Shown here: positions 16,393 to 24,283 of the stretch, piece after piece
Layout of the letters: each line of letters opens with the position of its first letter
How positions within the stretch are numbered: position 1 is the stretch's first letter
DNA from: Glycomyces artemisiae
GTDB lineage: Bacteria; Actinomycetota; Actinomycetes; Mycobacteriales; Micromonosporaceae
Reading direction: 5' to 3'
Assembly (NCBI RefSeq): GCF_003002955.1
Contig: NZ_PVTJ01000003.1
Span: 372,001 to 436,000 of the forward strand
DNA: 64,000 nt
Notes under the pieces: model-generated
The model's input: the letters and a program-made list of their open reading frames with translations, nothing else
Told to the model about the DNA's origin: nothing
Database searches by the model: none
Position numbers and translations under genes: made by a program

Positions 16393-19278
16393 TCAGCCGC
16401 AGGTCGTTGCGGGATAAGCGGTTTCGATGGCGGCGCCGCCCGCGGTCGCGGTGACGGCTCCGGCGGTGACGGCGGCCTGCCGCGTGGTGAACGCGGCCGA
16501 CGCGGCGGTTCCGGGGGCCAGACCGGTCAGGGTCTTGGCGCCGAAGCCGGAGGAGAGCACCACGTCCACAGTGGTGTCTCCGGTGTTCGTGGCGGTGACG
16601 ACCACGACGGCCTTGCCTCCGGCGCACCGCACGGAGGCGGCGAGCGTGAGCGGCGCGGTCACGGTGACCTGGGCCGTGACGGGCGCGCGCGAGCCGTCCT
16701 GCGCCGTACCGGCCACGGTGAACGTGCCGGGCTGCGCGTACTGGGCGGGGTCGATCGCGTCCCAGTCGACCGCCACGTCCTGCACGGACCCGTCGGCCTT
16801 GGTGAGGTGCGCGCCGGGCAGGACCGGGGCCGTGCCCGCGGTCGTGGTCACGTTGATCGGCGCGGCCCCGGTGACGGCGAGACCGGGCGCGAAGGCCGCG
16901 AGCACCGCTTCATATTCGGCGCGGGTCACCGGGATGACCGTGCCGTGGCGGGGCTTGCCGCCGTCGGCGTTCTCCGGCAGCCGGTCGCGCAGGGTCGAGC
17001 CCACGGGCTCCCACGCGTCGCCGTCGGCGATGTCGTCGGTGGCGAACGGGATGTAGTAGTTCGGTCCGGCGTGGTACGAGGGCTGGTCGATGAAGAGGTA
17101 CCAGTCGTATCCGTTGACGTCGCCTTCGTTGGCGGGGAAGACGCTCGGGCCCTCGCCCTGCGTGAACGTGCCGCCCGGCTCGCCGTTGGGCAGGCCGGCG
17201 GCGACCTGGTCCTTCACGAGCGTCCACTCGTCGGCGGCGCCCGTCGTGCCCGGCAGCGAACCGGTCACGGTGTCGAGCAGGTCGTCCGAGCGCTCCTGGC
17301 GGATGGTCATCGAGGCCTCGTCCTTGATGAACCGGTAGTACGTGTCGTCCACCTGCGCGATCGTGGCGTCGATGGTGCCGCGGCCGGTGCCGCGCTTGAC
17401 GTCGACCCACGGCTGCGGCTCGGAGAAGGTGGTGAAGTCGTCGGTCGTCGCGTACATCATGCGGTTGTAGGTGACGGCCGTGCGGTCCGCGGGGTCGGTG
17501 GTGTCGTAGAGGTTCGAGGCCCAGTAGACGACGTACGTGTCGAGCTCCTCGTCCCAGTACGCCTCGGGCGCCCAGGTGTTGCCCGCGTAGTCGCTGGAGA
17601 CCTTGACGTGGCGCTGCTCGGACCAGTTGACAAGGTCGTTCGACTCCCACACCTCGATGTACAGCGACCCGCTGCGCTGCGCGGTGTCGAAGCCGCCCGC
17701 GAGGCCGTCCACTTTGAGGTCGGTGGCGAGCATGTAGAACCGGTCGCCTTCCGCGGAGCGGATGATGAACGGGTCGCGCAGGCCCTGCGTCCCCTGGGTC
17801 GAGGTGAACAGCGGTTCGCCGTCGTTGAGGGTGTTCCAGCTCAGGGCGTCGTTGCCGCGCGAGGCCGCGAGGCTGACGCGTTCGGCGCCGGCGCCTTCAC
17901 CGGTGAAGAACGCCCAGACGTACGCCTCCTCCTCGGCTCCCGCGGCGGGCAGCGGCTGGAGGGTGAGCGTGAAGTCGCGGGTGCGGACGGCGTCGCCGAT
18001 GCGGGCGGTCGCGGTGACCGCCACCGGCACCGGGTCCTCTCCCGCGGCGGGGCGGTCGACCACGAGGGTCCGCGTGCCGTCGGCCGCGCCGTCGCGGAGC
18101 GCCACGGGCGCACCGGAAGGGACGGTCCACTCGATCACCGCGCCGTTGGCGCCCGCGGTCGGCACGGACACGTTGGTGCGCACGTCGTCGGCGGACGGGA
18201 TCGCGATGGCCGCCAGGTCGGCGTCGGCCTTCTCGGTGTCGGTCAGGTCCTCGGGGACGCTCACGGTGTACGTGCGGGTGCGGGTCTGGCCTGCGGCGGT
18301 GAAGGTCGCCGTCAGGGTCACCGTCGCGTCGCCGGAACCGGGAGCGGGCCGCGTCACGACCGCCGTGCCGCCGTCGACCGCGATCGCGTCGCCGTCGGAG
18401 GCCCAATCGATCGTCGCACCGTAAGAAGAAGTGGGCAGCGCGAAATCCTCGGTGGCGCTGGCCTGCAACGAGACCGAGGCGACGGCGCGGTCGAGGGCGC
18501 CTTCGCTGTAGAGCGCCTGCGCCGCGTCGGCGTCGAGGGCCGAGCCGTAGACGGCGAGGTCGTCGAAGTCGCCCGCGAAGTACGCGTCGCGGTAGGTGGA
18601 CCGGCCGAGGTAGGCGACGAGGTTCGCGCCGAAGTCGGCGACGTCGCGGGCGATCGCGTGCTCGGCGGTCTTCACGCCGTTGACGTACAGCGTGAGCGTG
18701 CCGTCCGTGCCGTCGATGACGGTGGTGTACAGCGCGGCCCCGGCCGGGGTCCGCACGCCCGCGGTCGGCGTTCCCGTTGCGCCGGCGCCGATCTCGGTGC
18801 TCCACGGCGCGGAGGCGTTCACGCTGTTCGTGACGACGGACTTGACGTAGCCGCTCGGGTTGGCGGGGTTGAGGAGCCAGTAGCCGTCCGAGAAGGACGC
18901 GCCCGACGCGACGGGGGCGCCGATGAAGGCGGCCGCGACATTGGCGGCGCCGGAGCGGTCGGCGACCCACGCGGAGATCGTGAGGTCCTGGCGGCCGACG
19001 AGGTCGGCGGTCGGGATCTCCACGTACGCGGCGGAACTGGAGGCCGAGCCGCCGGGGAGCGAGAGGACGCCGCCGGTGAAGACCGCGCCGGTCCCGCGGA
19101 CCAGGCCGTCGTTGCCGTTGCCCGACTCGTCGGCGACGGTGACGCCGTCGGCGGGCGCGGCGTCGAAGGAGTAGTGGAGCAGGAGCGCCTCGTCGGCGGC
19201 GCTGGCCGGGGCGGCCGTGACGGCCAGGCCCAGGGCCAGCGCGGCGGTGGCGCAGGCGGAAGCGAATCGCGGGTGCAA
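16393..19278 (-). CDS. Secreted GH43-family glycosidase with LamG and Ig-like modules
   Basis: 961 residues from a TTG start (19278) preceded by GAGAGG. Signal peptide ~1-28 (ALGLAVTAAPASA). LamG domain (~30-250), two atrophied Ig-like domains (~270-430), GH43 catalytic propeller (~449-800) with LRDPFII (base Asp ~502), NTWAPEAYWD and GEGPSVF (acid Glu ~711), a Big_4-type Ig domain (~803-872) and a C-terminal beta domain with Cys near both ends. The catalytic domain and the C-terminal domain are clearly related to those of the larger GH43 protein, so the two genes probably share ancestry. It is the first GH43 gene after the importer genes, separated from yjfF by a strong stem-loop. Confidence 0.87.
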   Translation of the reverse strand: MHPRFASACATAALALGLAVTAAPASAADEALLLHYSFDAAPADGVTVADESGNGNDGLVRGTGAVFTGGVLSLPGGSASSSAAYVEIPTADLVGRQDLTISAWVADRSGAANVAAAFIGAPVASGASFSDGYWLLNPANPSGYVKSVVTNSVNASAPWSTEIGAGATGTPTAGVRTPAGAALYTTVIDGTDGTLTLYVNGVKTAEHAIARDVADFGANLVAYLGRSTYRDAYFAGDFDDLAVYGSALDADAAQALYSEGALDRAVASVSLQASATEDFALPTSSYGATIDWASDGDAIAVDGGTAVVTRPAPGSGDATVTLTATFTAAGQTRTRTYTVSVPEDLTDTEKADADLAAIAIPSADDVRTNVSVPTAGANGAVIEWTVPSGAPVALRDGAADGTRTLVVDRPAAGEDPVPVAVTATARIGDAVRTRDFTLTLQPLPAAGAEEEAYVWAFFTGEGAGAERVSLAASRGNDALSWNTLNDGEPLFTSTQGTQGLRDPFIIRSAEGDRFYMLATDLKVDGLAGGFDTAQRSGSLYIEVWESNDLVNWSEQRHVKVSSDYAGNTWAPEAYWDEELDTYVVYWASNLYDTTDPADRTAVTYNRMMYATTDDFTTFSEPQPWVDVKRGTGRGTIDATIAQVDDTYYRFIKDEASMTIRQERSDDLLDTVTGSLPGTTGAADEWTLVKDQVAAGLPNGEPGGTFTQGEGPSVFPANEGDVNGYDWYLFIDQPSYHAGPNYYIPFATDDIADGDAWEPVGSTLRDRLPENADGGKPRHGTVIPVTRAEYEAVLAAFAPGLAVTGAAPINVTTTAGTAPVLPGAHLTKADGSVQDVAVDWDAIDPAQYAQPGTFTVAGTAQDGSRAPVTAQVTVTAPLTLAASVRCAGGKAVVVVTATNTGDTTVDVVLSSGFGAKTLTGLAPGTAASAAFTTRQAAVTAGAVTATAGGAAIETAYPATTCG

Positions 19279-19336
19279 GGGGCTGCCTCTCGTCGTTGAG
19301 ATGGGCGGTGCGATGGGAAGGAGAGGAGGGGTGGTC

Positions 19337-19379
19337 GCCGCAGGCGCCTCGCGAATCCGGTGCGCGGGGCGCCTGCGGC
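19337..19379. terminator. Strong stem-loop between yjfF and the GH43 genes
   Basis: A 12-bp perfect inverted repeat GCCGCAGGCGCC/GGCGCCTGCGGC (19337-19348 with 19368-19379), extendable by one C-G pair, loop 19 nt. It lies just after the yjfF stop on the minus strand. It may terminate, attenuate or stabilise the upstream importer mRNA, so that GH43 levels differ from importer levels. Confidence 0.65.
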
Positions 19380-19381
19380 GC

Positions 19382-20413
19382 CTATTCGCGTCGTCTGGCG
19401 AGGACGGCGCGCTGGAGGAGGACGAAGACGAGGAGGATGCCCCCCGTGATGATGGTGGTCGCTTCGGGCGGGATGCTGCCGTCGCGGGTGATGAGGACGT
19501 TCATGAGGCCGAGGACGAGCGCGCCGACGACCGAGCCGAGGACGAACCCGGCGCCGCCGGTGAGCAGGGTGCCGCCGATGACGGCCGCGGCGATGGCGTC
19601 GAGCTCCCAGCCGATGCCGGTGATGTTCTGGGCGCTGCCGAGTCGGGCGGTGTAGACGACGGCGGCGAGCCCGGCGAGGGTGCCGCTGATGATGTAGACC
19701 CACATCTTGGTGGCGGCCACGGGGAGGCCCATGAGCTGCGCGGACTGCTCGGAGCCGCCGATGGCGTAGACGGTCCGGCCGGTGCGGGTGCGGTGGAGGA
19801 CGAAGAACGCGGCGAGGACGACGACGGCGGCGATGATGACGCCGGGGGTGATGGCGATGTCGTTGACCTTGGGGCCGTCGTAGACCTTGATCTGGGTGCC
19901 GAGTTCGCGCACGGGCGAGTCGTCGGCGAGGCGTTCGGGGACGGTGCTGAGGATCGAGGCGAGGCCGCGGCCCAGGAACATCATCGCGAGGGTGGCGATG
20001 AACGGCTGGACGTGGAAGTACTGGATGAGGATGCCGGAGGCCGCGCCGAAGGCGGTGCCGATGAGGACCATGACGAGCATGGCGATCCAGGGGTTCCAGC
20101 CCGCGTTCATGAGCATGACGCCCGCGACGCTGCTGAAGGCGATGACCGCGCCGACGGAGAGGTCGATGCCGCCGGTGAGGATCACGAAGGTGAGCCCGAC
20201 GGTGAGGATGATGAGGTGGGCGTTGTTGATGAGCAGGTTCGACAGGGTGTTGAACTGGACGATCCGCCCGTACGCGGCCTCGCCGTAGACGATCATGCCG
20301 ATGAAGATGACGACGGCGGCCGCGGTGGGCAGCGTGTCGAGGTGCAGGGACAGGCGCTTGGCGAGCGCGCGGACGCCGGTGGGCTCCGCGGGGGCCTGGG
20401 TCAGGGTGCTCAT
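19382..20413 (-). CDS. yjfF: Sugar ABC transporter permease, YjfF-like
   Basis: 343 residues with 8-10 hydrophobic segments and the BPD_transp_2 (RbsC-type) signatures LTGGIDLSVGAVIAFSS (~residues 77-93), VQPFIATLAMMFLGRGLA and AAVIGGTLLTGGAG. Second permease of a YtfQRT-YjfF/AraUVWZ-type furanose importer in the cytoplasmic membrane. ATG 20413 overlaps the ytfT stop by 4 bp. Being beside GH43 arabinanases, the likely substrate is arabinofuranose or an arabino-oligosaccharide rather than galactofuranose, but that is inferred. Confidence 0.86.
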   Translation of the reverse strand: MSTLTQAPAEPTGVRALAKRLSLHLDTLPTAAAVVIFIGMIVYGEAAYGRIVQFNTLSNLLINNAHLIILTVGLTFVILTGGIDLSVGAVIAFSSVAGVMLMNAGWNPWIAMLVMVLIGTAFGAASGILIQYFHVQPFIATLAMMFLGRGLASILSTVPERLADDSPVRELGTQIKVYDGPKVNDIAITPGVIIAAVVVLAAFFVLHRTRTGRTVYAIGGSEQSAQLMGLPVAATKMWVYIISGTLAGLAAVVYTARLGSAQNITGIGWELDAIAAAVIGGTLLTGGAGFVLGSVVGALVLGLMNVLITRDGSIPPEATTIITGGILLVFVLLQRAVLARRRE

Positions 20414-21474
20414 GCGGCGAGGGCCTCTCGCTCGGGCGTGCGGGCGGCGGCCGCGCGGCGCTGGCGGAACGCGCGCCGCACCCGCTCCGACTGGAGGAGG
20501 CAGAGCACGACGATGACGACGGCTTTGAAGGCGGGCGTGGCGGACGAGGAGACGCCGAGGAAGACGACGGTCTTGTCGAGGGTGGCGATGAGGATCGCGC
20601 CGACGACGGCCCCGGTGATGTTGAACTTGCCGCCCGCGAGGGAGGTGCCGCCGATGACGACGGCGAGGATCGCGTCGAGTTCGAGCTGGTAGCCGGTGCG
20701 GGAGACGTCGACGGTCATGACGCTGGCCGTGGCGAACACGCCCGCGAAGCCGGCGAGGACGCCGCCGAGGATGTAGACGGTGAACAGGAGCGCGCGGCGG
20801 TTGACGCCCGCGAGGCGGGCGGCCTTGGGGTCCATGCCGATCGCTTCGAGCATGAGGCCGAGGGCGCTGCGGCGCACCAGGAGTCCCATGGCGACGGCGA
20901 GGAGCAGGGCGAGGAGGAACACGACGGGCAGGCCGAGGACGTAGCCGTTGGCGATCCACCGGAACGTCTCGTTGGTGGCGGCGGTGTTCTGGCCGCCGGT
21001 GATGACCTTGGCGAGGCCGCGTCCGGCGAGCATGATGACGAGCGTCGAGATGAACGGCTGGAGGCCGACGACGGAGACGAGGACGCCGTTGACGGCGCCG
21101 AGGGCGGCGCTCACGACGACGACGAGGCCGAGGGCGGCGAGGCCGGAGCCGGGCGTGTCGGGCGCGCCGGAGAGGAACTCCATGGAGACGGCGCCGGCGA
21201 CGACCATGACCGAGCCGACGGAGAGGTCGATGCCGCCGGTGGCGACGACGAGGCACATGCCGACGGCGATGAGGATGACGGGCGCGGCGGCGCGGAGGAT
21301 GTCGATGACGTTGCCGACGAGGTTGCCCGAGGAGCCGATGGACACGGCGAGGTAGCCGGGGTCCTTGACGAGGTTGACGAGGAGCAGCAGCGCGATGGCC
21401 ACGATGCCCCAGAAGTACTGGCGCCGGACGAGGGCCTTGAGTGCCTCGGCCGGGCCGTGCGCGTGCGCGCTCAT
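20410..21474 (-). CDS. ytfT: Sugar ABC transporter permease, YtfT-like
   Basis: 354 residues, RbsC-type permease with VATGGIDLSVGSVMVVAG (~residues 77-94), LQPFISTLVIMLAGRGLAKV and VVIGGTSLAGGKFN. Starts at ATG 21474, overlapping the ytfR stop by 4 bp, and overlaps yjfF at its own end, so the three membrane-complex subunits are translationally coupled. Pairs with YjfF to form the transmembrane channel. Confidence 0.87.
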   Translation of the reverse strand: MSAHAHGPAEALKALVRRQYFWGIVAIALLLLVNLVKDPGYLAVSIGSSGNLVGNVIDILRAAAPVILIAVGMCLVVATGGIDLSVGSVMVVAGAVSMEFLSGAPDTPGSGLAALGLVVVVSAALGAVNGVLVSVVGLQPFISTLVIMLAGRGLAKVITGGQNTAATNETFRWIANGYVLGLPVVFLLALLLAVAMGLLVRRSALGLMLEAIGMDPKAARLAGVNRRALLFTVYILGGVLAGFAGVFATASVMTVDVSRTGYQLELDAILAVVIGGTSLAGGKFNITGAVVGAILIATLDKTVVFLGVSSSATPAFKAVVIVVLCLLQSERVRRAFRQRRAAAARTPEREALAA

Positions 21475-23036
21475 GTGGTGGCCTCCTCGCGGACGGCGGC
21501 GTCCGCATTCGGGTCGCCGAGGCCGTCCTCGGCGATGACGGTGACGATGGAATCGGCGGACACGCCGGGTCCGCCTTCGAGTTCGGCGATCTTGCGGTGG
21601 TCCTTGAGGACGATGATGCGGTCGCTCTGCCTGACGACCTCCTCGATCTCGGAGGAGATGAACAGGACGGCGAGGCCCTCGTCGGCGAGGTCGGCGACGT
21701 ACTCCTGGATCTCGGCCTTCGCGCCGACGTCGATGCCGCGCGTGGGCTCGTCGAGGATGAGGAGGTCGGGTTCCGTGGCGAGCCAGCGGCCGAGGAGGAC
21801 CTTCTGCTGGTTGCCGCCGGAGAGCAGGCGCACGGGCCGCTCGGGGTCGGCGGGGCGGACGCCGAGGGCGTCCATGTACTTGGCGACGACGGCGTCCTGC
21901 TCGCGGCGGGTGAGCGGGCGGGCCCAGCCGCGGCGGGCCTGGACGGCGAGGACGAGGTTCTCGCGCACGGAGAGGTCGCGCACGATGCCCTCGTCGCGGC
22001 GGTTCTCGCTGGAGAACGCGATGTGCTTCGCGAGCGCCTTCGCGGGCGTGGTGATCTCGGCCTTCTCGCCGTCGACGGCGACGTCGCCGGTGTCGGGCCT
22101 GTCGGCGCCGTAGATGAGGCGGGCGAGCTCGGTGCGCCCGGAGCCGAGGAGGCCCGCGAGGCCGACGACCTCGCCGCGGTGGAGCTCGACGTCGACCGGG
22201 TCGATGGCGCCCTTGCGGCCGATGCCCTTGGCGGCGTAGAGCGGGGCCTCGTCGCCGCGGACGCGGCGGGACTCCTTCGCGTCGAGGGACTTGAGCGTCG
22301 CGAGGTCGCGGCCGATCATCTTCGCGATGAGCTGCGCCCGGTCGAGTTCCTCCGTGCGGTACTCGCCTTCGAAGCGGCCGTTGCGCAGGACCGTGAGGCG
22401 GTCCGAGATCGCGTAGACCTGGTCGAGGAAGTGCGACACGAAGAGGATGGCGACGCCCTGGTCGCGGAGGTTGCGCACGACGGCGAACAGCTGCTCGACC
22501 TCGTTGGCGTCGAGGCTGGAGGTCGGCTCGTCGAGGATGAGGACCTTGCACTGCAGCACCATCGAGCGGCTGATCGCGACGAGCTGCTGGAGCGCGAGCG
22601 GCAGCGCGGCGAGCGACTGCTTGGGGTTGAGGTGGCCGAGCCCGAGCTTCGCGAGGGTCTTCGCGGCGGCCTTGTTGGTGGCCCGCCAGTTGATCCCCGC
22701 GGGGCCGCGCACCTCGTGGCCGAGCATGACGTTCTCGCCGATGGTGAGGTTCGCGCAGAGGTTGACCTCCTGGTAGACCGTGGAGATGCCCGCGCTCTGC
22801 GCGTCGGCGGTGCCGCCGAGGCGCCGCGGCTCGCCCGCGATGCGGATCTCGCCCTCGTCGATCTTGTAGACGCCGGTGAGCGCCTTGATGAGCGTCGACT
22901 TCCCGGCCCCGTTCTCGCCCATGAGCGCGTGGACCTCGCCGGGGTAGAGCCGCAGCCCGACCTCGTCGAGCGCCTTCACGCCCGGGAACGCGATCGAGAT
23001 GCCGACCATCTCGACGATCGGAAGCGATTCTGGCAT
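21471..23036 (-). CDS. ytfR: Sugar ABC transporter ATPase with two nucleotide-binding domains, YtfR-like
   Basis: 521 residues from ATG 23036. The first domain has GENGAGKST (Walker A), the family-typical degenerate signature LALQQLVAISRS and ILDEPTSSLDANE (Walker B). The second domain has the relaxed loop LLGSGRTELAR instead of a full Walker A, signature LSGGNQQKVLLGRWL and LILDEPTRGIDVG. This fused tandem-ATPase layout is normal for ribose/galactofuranose-type importers. It follows ytfQ with a hairpin-bearing 99-bp spacer and overlaps ytfT by 4 bp. Upstream in-frame codons are excluded because they lie in the hairpin spacer. Confidence 0.88.
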   Translation of the reverse strand: MPESLPIVEMVGISIAFPGVKALDEVGLRLYPGEVHALMGENGAGKSTLIKALTGVYKIDEGEIRIAGEPRRLGGTADAQSAGISTVYQEVNLCANLTIGENVMLGHEVRGPAGINWRATNKAAAKTLAKLGLGHLNPKQSLAALPLALQQLVAISRSMVLQCKVLILDEPTSSLDANEVEQLFAVVRNLRDQGVAILFVSHFLDQVYAISDRLTVLRNGRFEGEYRTEELDRAQLIAKMIGRDLATLKSLDAKESRRVRGDEAPLYAAKGIGRKGAIDPVDVELHRGEVVGLAGLLGSGRTELARLIYGADRPDTGDVAVDGEKAEITTPAKALAKHIAFSSENRRDEGIVRDLSVRENLVLAVQARRGWARPLTRREQDAVVAKYMDALGVRPADPERPVRLLSGGNQQKVLLGRWLATEPDLLILDEPTRGIDVGAKAEIQEYVADLADEGLAVLFISSEIEEVVRQSDRIIVLKDHRKIAELEGGPGVSADSIVTVIAEDGLGDPNADAAVREEATT

Positions 23037-23084
23037 CGCCTGCTCCACATCCTGTCGCCGCGGCGGCGCCGCGGGGTGGCCTGG

Positions 23085-23112
23085 GGTGCGGGGCCCCGGA
23101 GGGCCCCGCACC
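23085..23112. promoter_or_regulatory. Intercistronic hairpin between ytfQ and ytfR
   Basis: Perfect 12-bp stem GGTGCGGGGCCC/GGGCCCCGCACC (23085-23096 with 23101-23112) with a 4-nt loop CGGA. Such hairpins after solute-binding-protein genes often keep the binding protein more abundant than the membrane subunits by partial termination or mRNA protection. Confidence 0.6.
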
Positions 23113-23135
23113 GATCTTGACTGCTGCTCCTGGGA

Positions 23136-24122
23136 CTAGAACTTGCGGTCGGGGAGCGCGGCCTCGGCCGCCTCGGGCGAGTCGAAGGTCGCGCTGGGCA
23201 CGACGATGCTCGACTCGACGTCGTCGCCGTTCAGGACCTGCTCGACCACTTCGAGGGCGGTCTCGCCGAACAGCGGGTTGTACTCGGCGACGAAGCTCAG
23301 TTCGCCGGCCGCGAGGGATTCGAGGGCGTTCTTGGTGCCGTCGATCGTGGCGATCTTGACGTCGGTGCCGGGGGTGAGGCCCGCCTCCTGGACGGCCTGC
23401 ACGGCGCCGAGGCCCATCTCGTCGTTCTGCGCGAAGATGAACTGCACGTCGTTGTCGTTGGACTTCAGGACGGTCTCGACGACGCTCTTGGCCTCTTCAG
23501 TGGACCAGTTCGCGGTCTGCGCGCCGACCTTGACGAGGTTCGCCTGGCCGCCCGCGACGGCGTCGAAGCCCTCGTTGCGCTCGTTCACGACCGAGACGCC
23601 CGCGGGGCCTTCGAGCACGAAGTAGTTGGCGCCGTCGGGGAACGCGGAGACGGCCCAGTCGGCGACGGCCGTGGAGACCGCGATGTTGTCGGGGGCGATG
23701 CGGGTGACGTAGAGGTCGGTGTCGTCGGGCTCGATGCCGCGGTCGAGGAGGATCACCGGGATCTCCGCCTCCTGCGCGCGCTTGAGCGAGTCCTCCCAGC
23801 CGGTGGCCTCGGTGGCCGACAGCAGGATGACGTCCACGCCTTCGTCGACGAACGACGTGAACGCGTCGATCTGCGACTTCTGGTCCAGGTTGGTGGCCGG
23901 GGCGTACTTGAGCTCGTAGCCCGCGTCCTCGGTGAACGTCTCCTGGATGTTGGTCTCGTTGGCCTCGCGCCAGGCGCCTTCCGGGCCGACCGCGACGAAG
24001 CCCACGGTGGTCAGGCCGTCGTCGTCGCCCCCGTCCCCGCCGCCGCAGGCGGTGAGGCCGAGCGCGAGGGCGCCGGCGGTCGCCGCTCCGAGCACCTGGA
24101 CGATGCGCTGCTTTGCAGACAT
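23136..24122 (-). CDS. ytfQ: Sugar-binding lipoprotein of the YtfQ type
   Basis: 328 residues. Lipoprotein signal with lipobox LTAC (Cys26) followed by a Gly/Asp-rich linker, then a periplasmic-binding-protein type 1 fold: VGFVAVGPEGAWREANE near the start as in YtfQ, VDVILLSATEATGW, PVILLDRGI, and FAQNDEMGLGAVQAVQEAG. It captures a furanose sugar outside the membrane and delivers it to YtfT/YjfF. First gene of the importer string. Its promoter carries the TGTTACCGGGAACA operator (24222-24235). Confidence 0.88.
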   Translation of the reverse strand: MSAKQRIVQVLGAATAGALALGLTACGGGDGGDDDGLTTVGFVAVGPEGAWREANETNIQETFTEDAGYELKYAPATNLDQKSQIDAFTSFVDEGVDVILLSATEATGWEDSLKRAQEAEIPVILLDRGIEPDDTDLYVTRIAPDNIAVSTAVADWAVSAFPDGANYFVLEGPAGVSVVNERNEGFDAVAGGQANLVKVGAQTANWSTEEAKSVVETVLKSNDNDVQFIFAQNDEMGLGAVQAVQEAGLTPGTDVKIATIDGTKNALESLAAGELSFVAEYNPLFGETALEVVEQVLNGDDVESSIVVPSATFDSPEAAEAALPDRKF

Positions 24123-24221
24123 GTTCTCCTCCTTGAGATGCCGGACGCTGAGGGGTCCGGCGGACCGGATCCGGGGATCCGCTGCCGTTGCAGTGACGCA
24201 GGGGTTGCGCCGCGCGATTTA

Positions 24222-24271
24222 TGTTACCGGGAACAAAATCGGGAGCACAAGAGTCGTGTCACAATCGTGAC
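24222..24271 (-). promoter_or_regulatory. ytfQ promoter with LacI operator
   Basis: Operator TGTTACCGGGAACA at 24222-24235. On the minus strand it overlaps a -10 TAACAT, 18 bp from a -35 TTGTGC, the same geometry as at the lacI gene. A separate small inverted repeat GTCAC/GTGAC (24258-24262 with 24267-24271) lies upstream. Repressor binding here would block RNA polymerase. The 161-bp gap holds no gene. Confidence 0.7.
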
Positions 24272-24283
24272 CCATCGATTCCT

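Noticed and set aside
19337-19379. Transposon end or attachment site
   Set aside because: The inverted repeat has no direct repeats or nearby recombinase; its place after a stop codon fits a terminator or processing hairpin.
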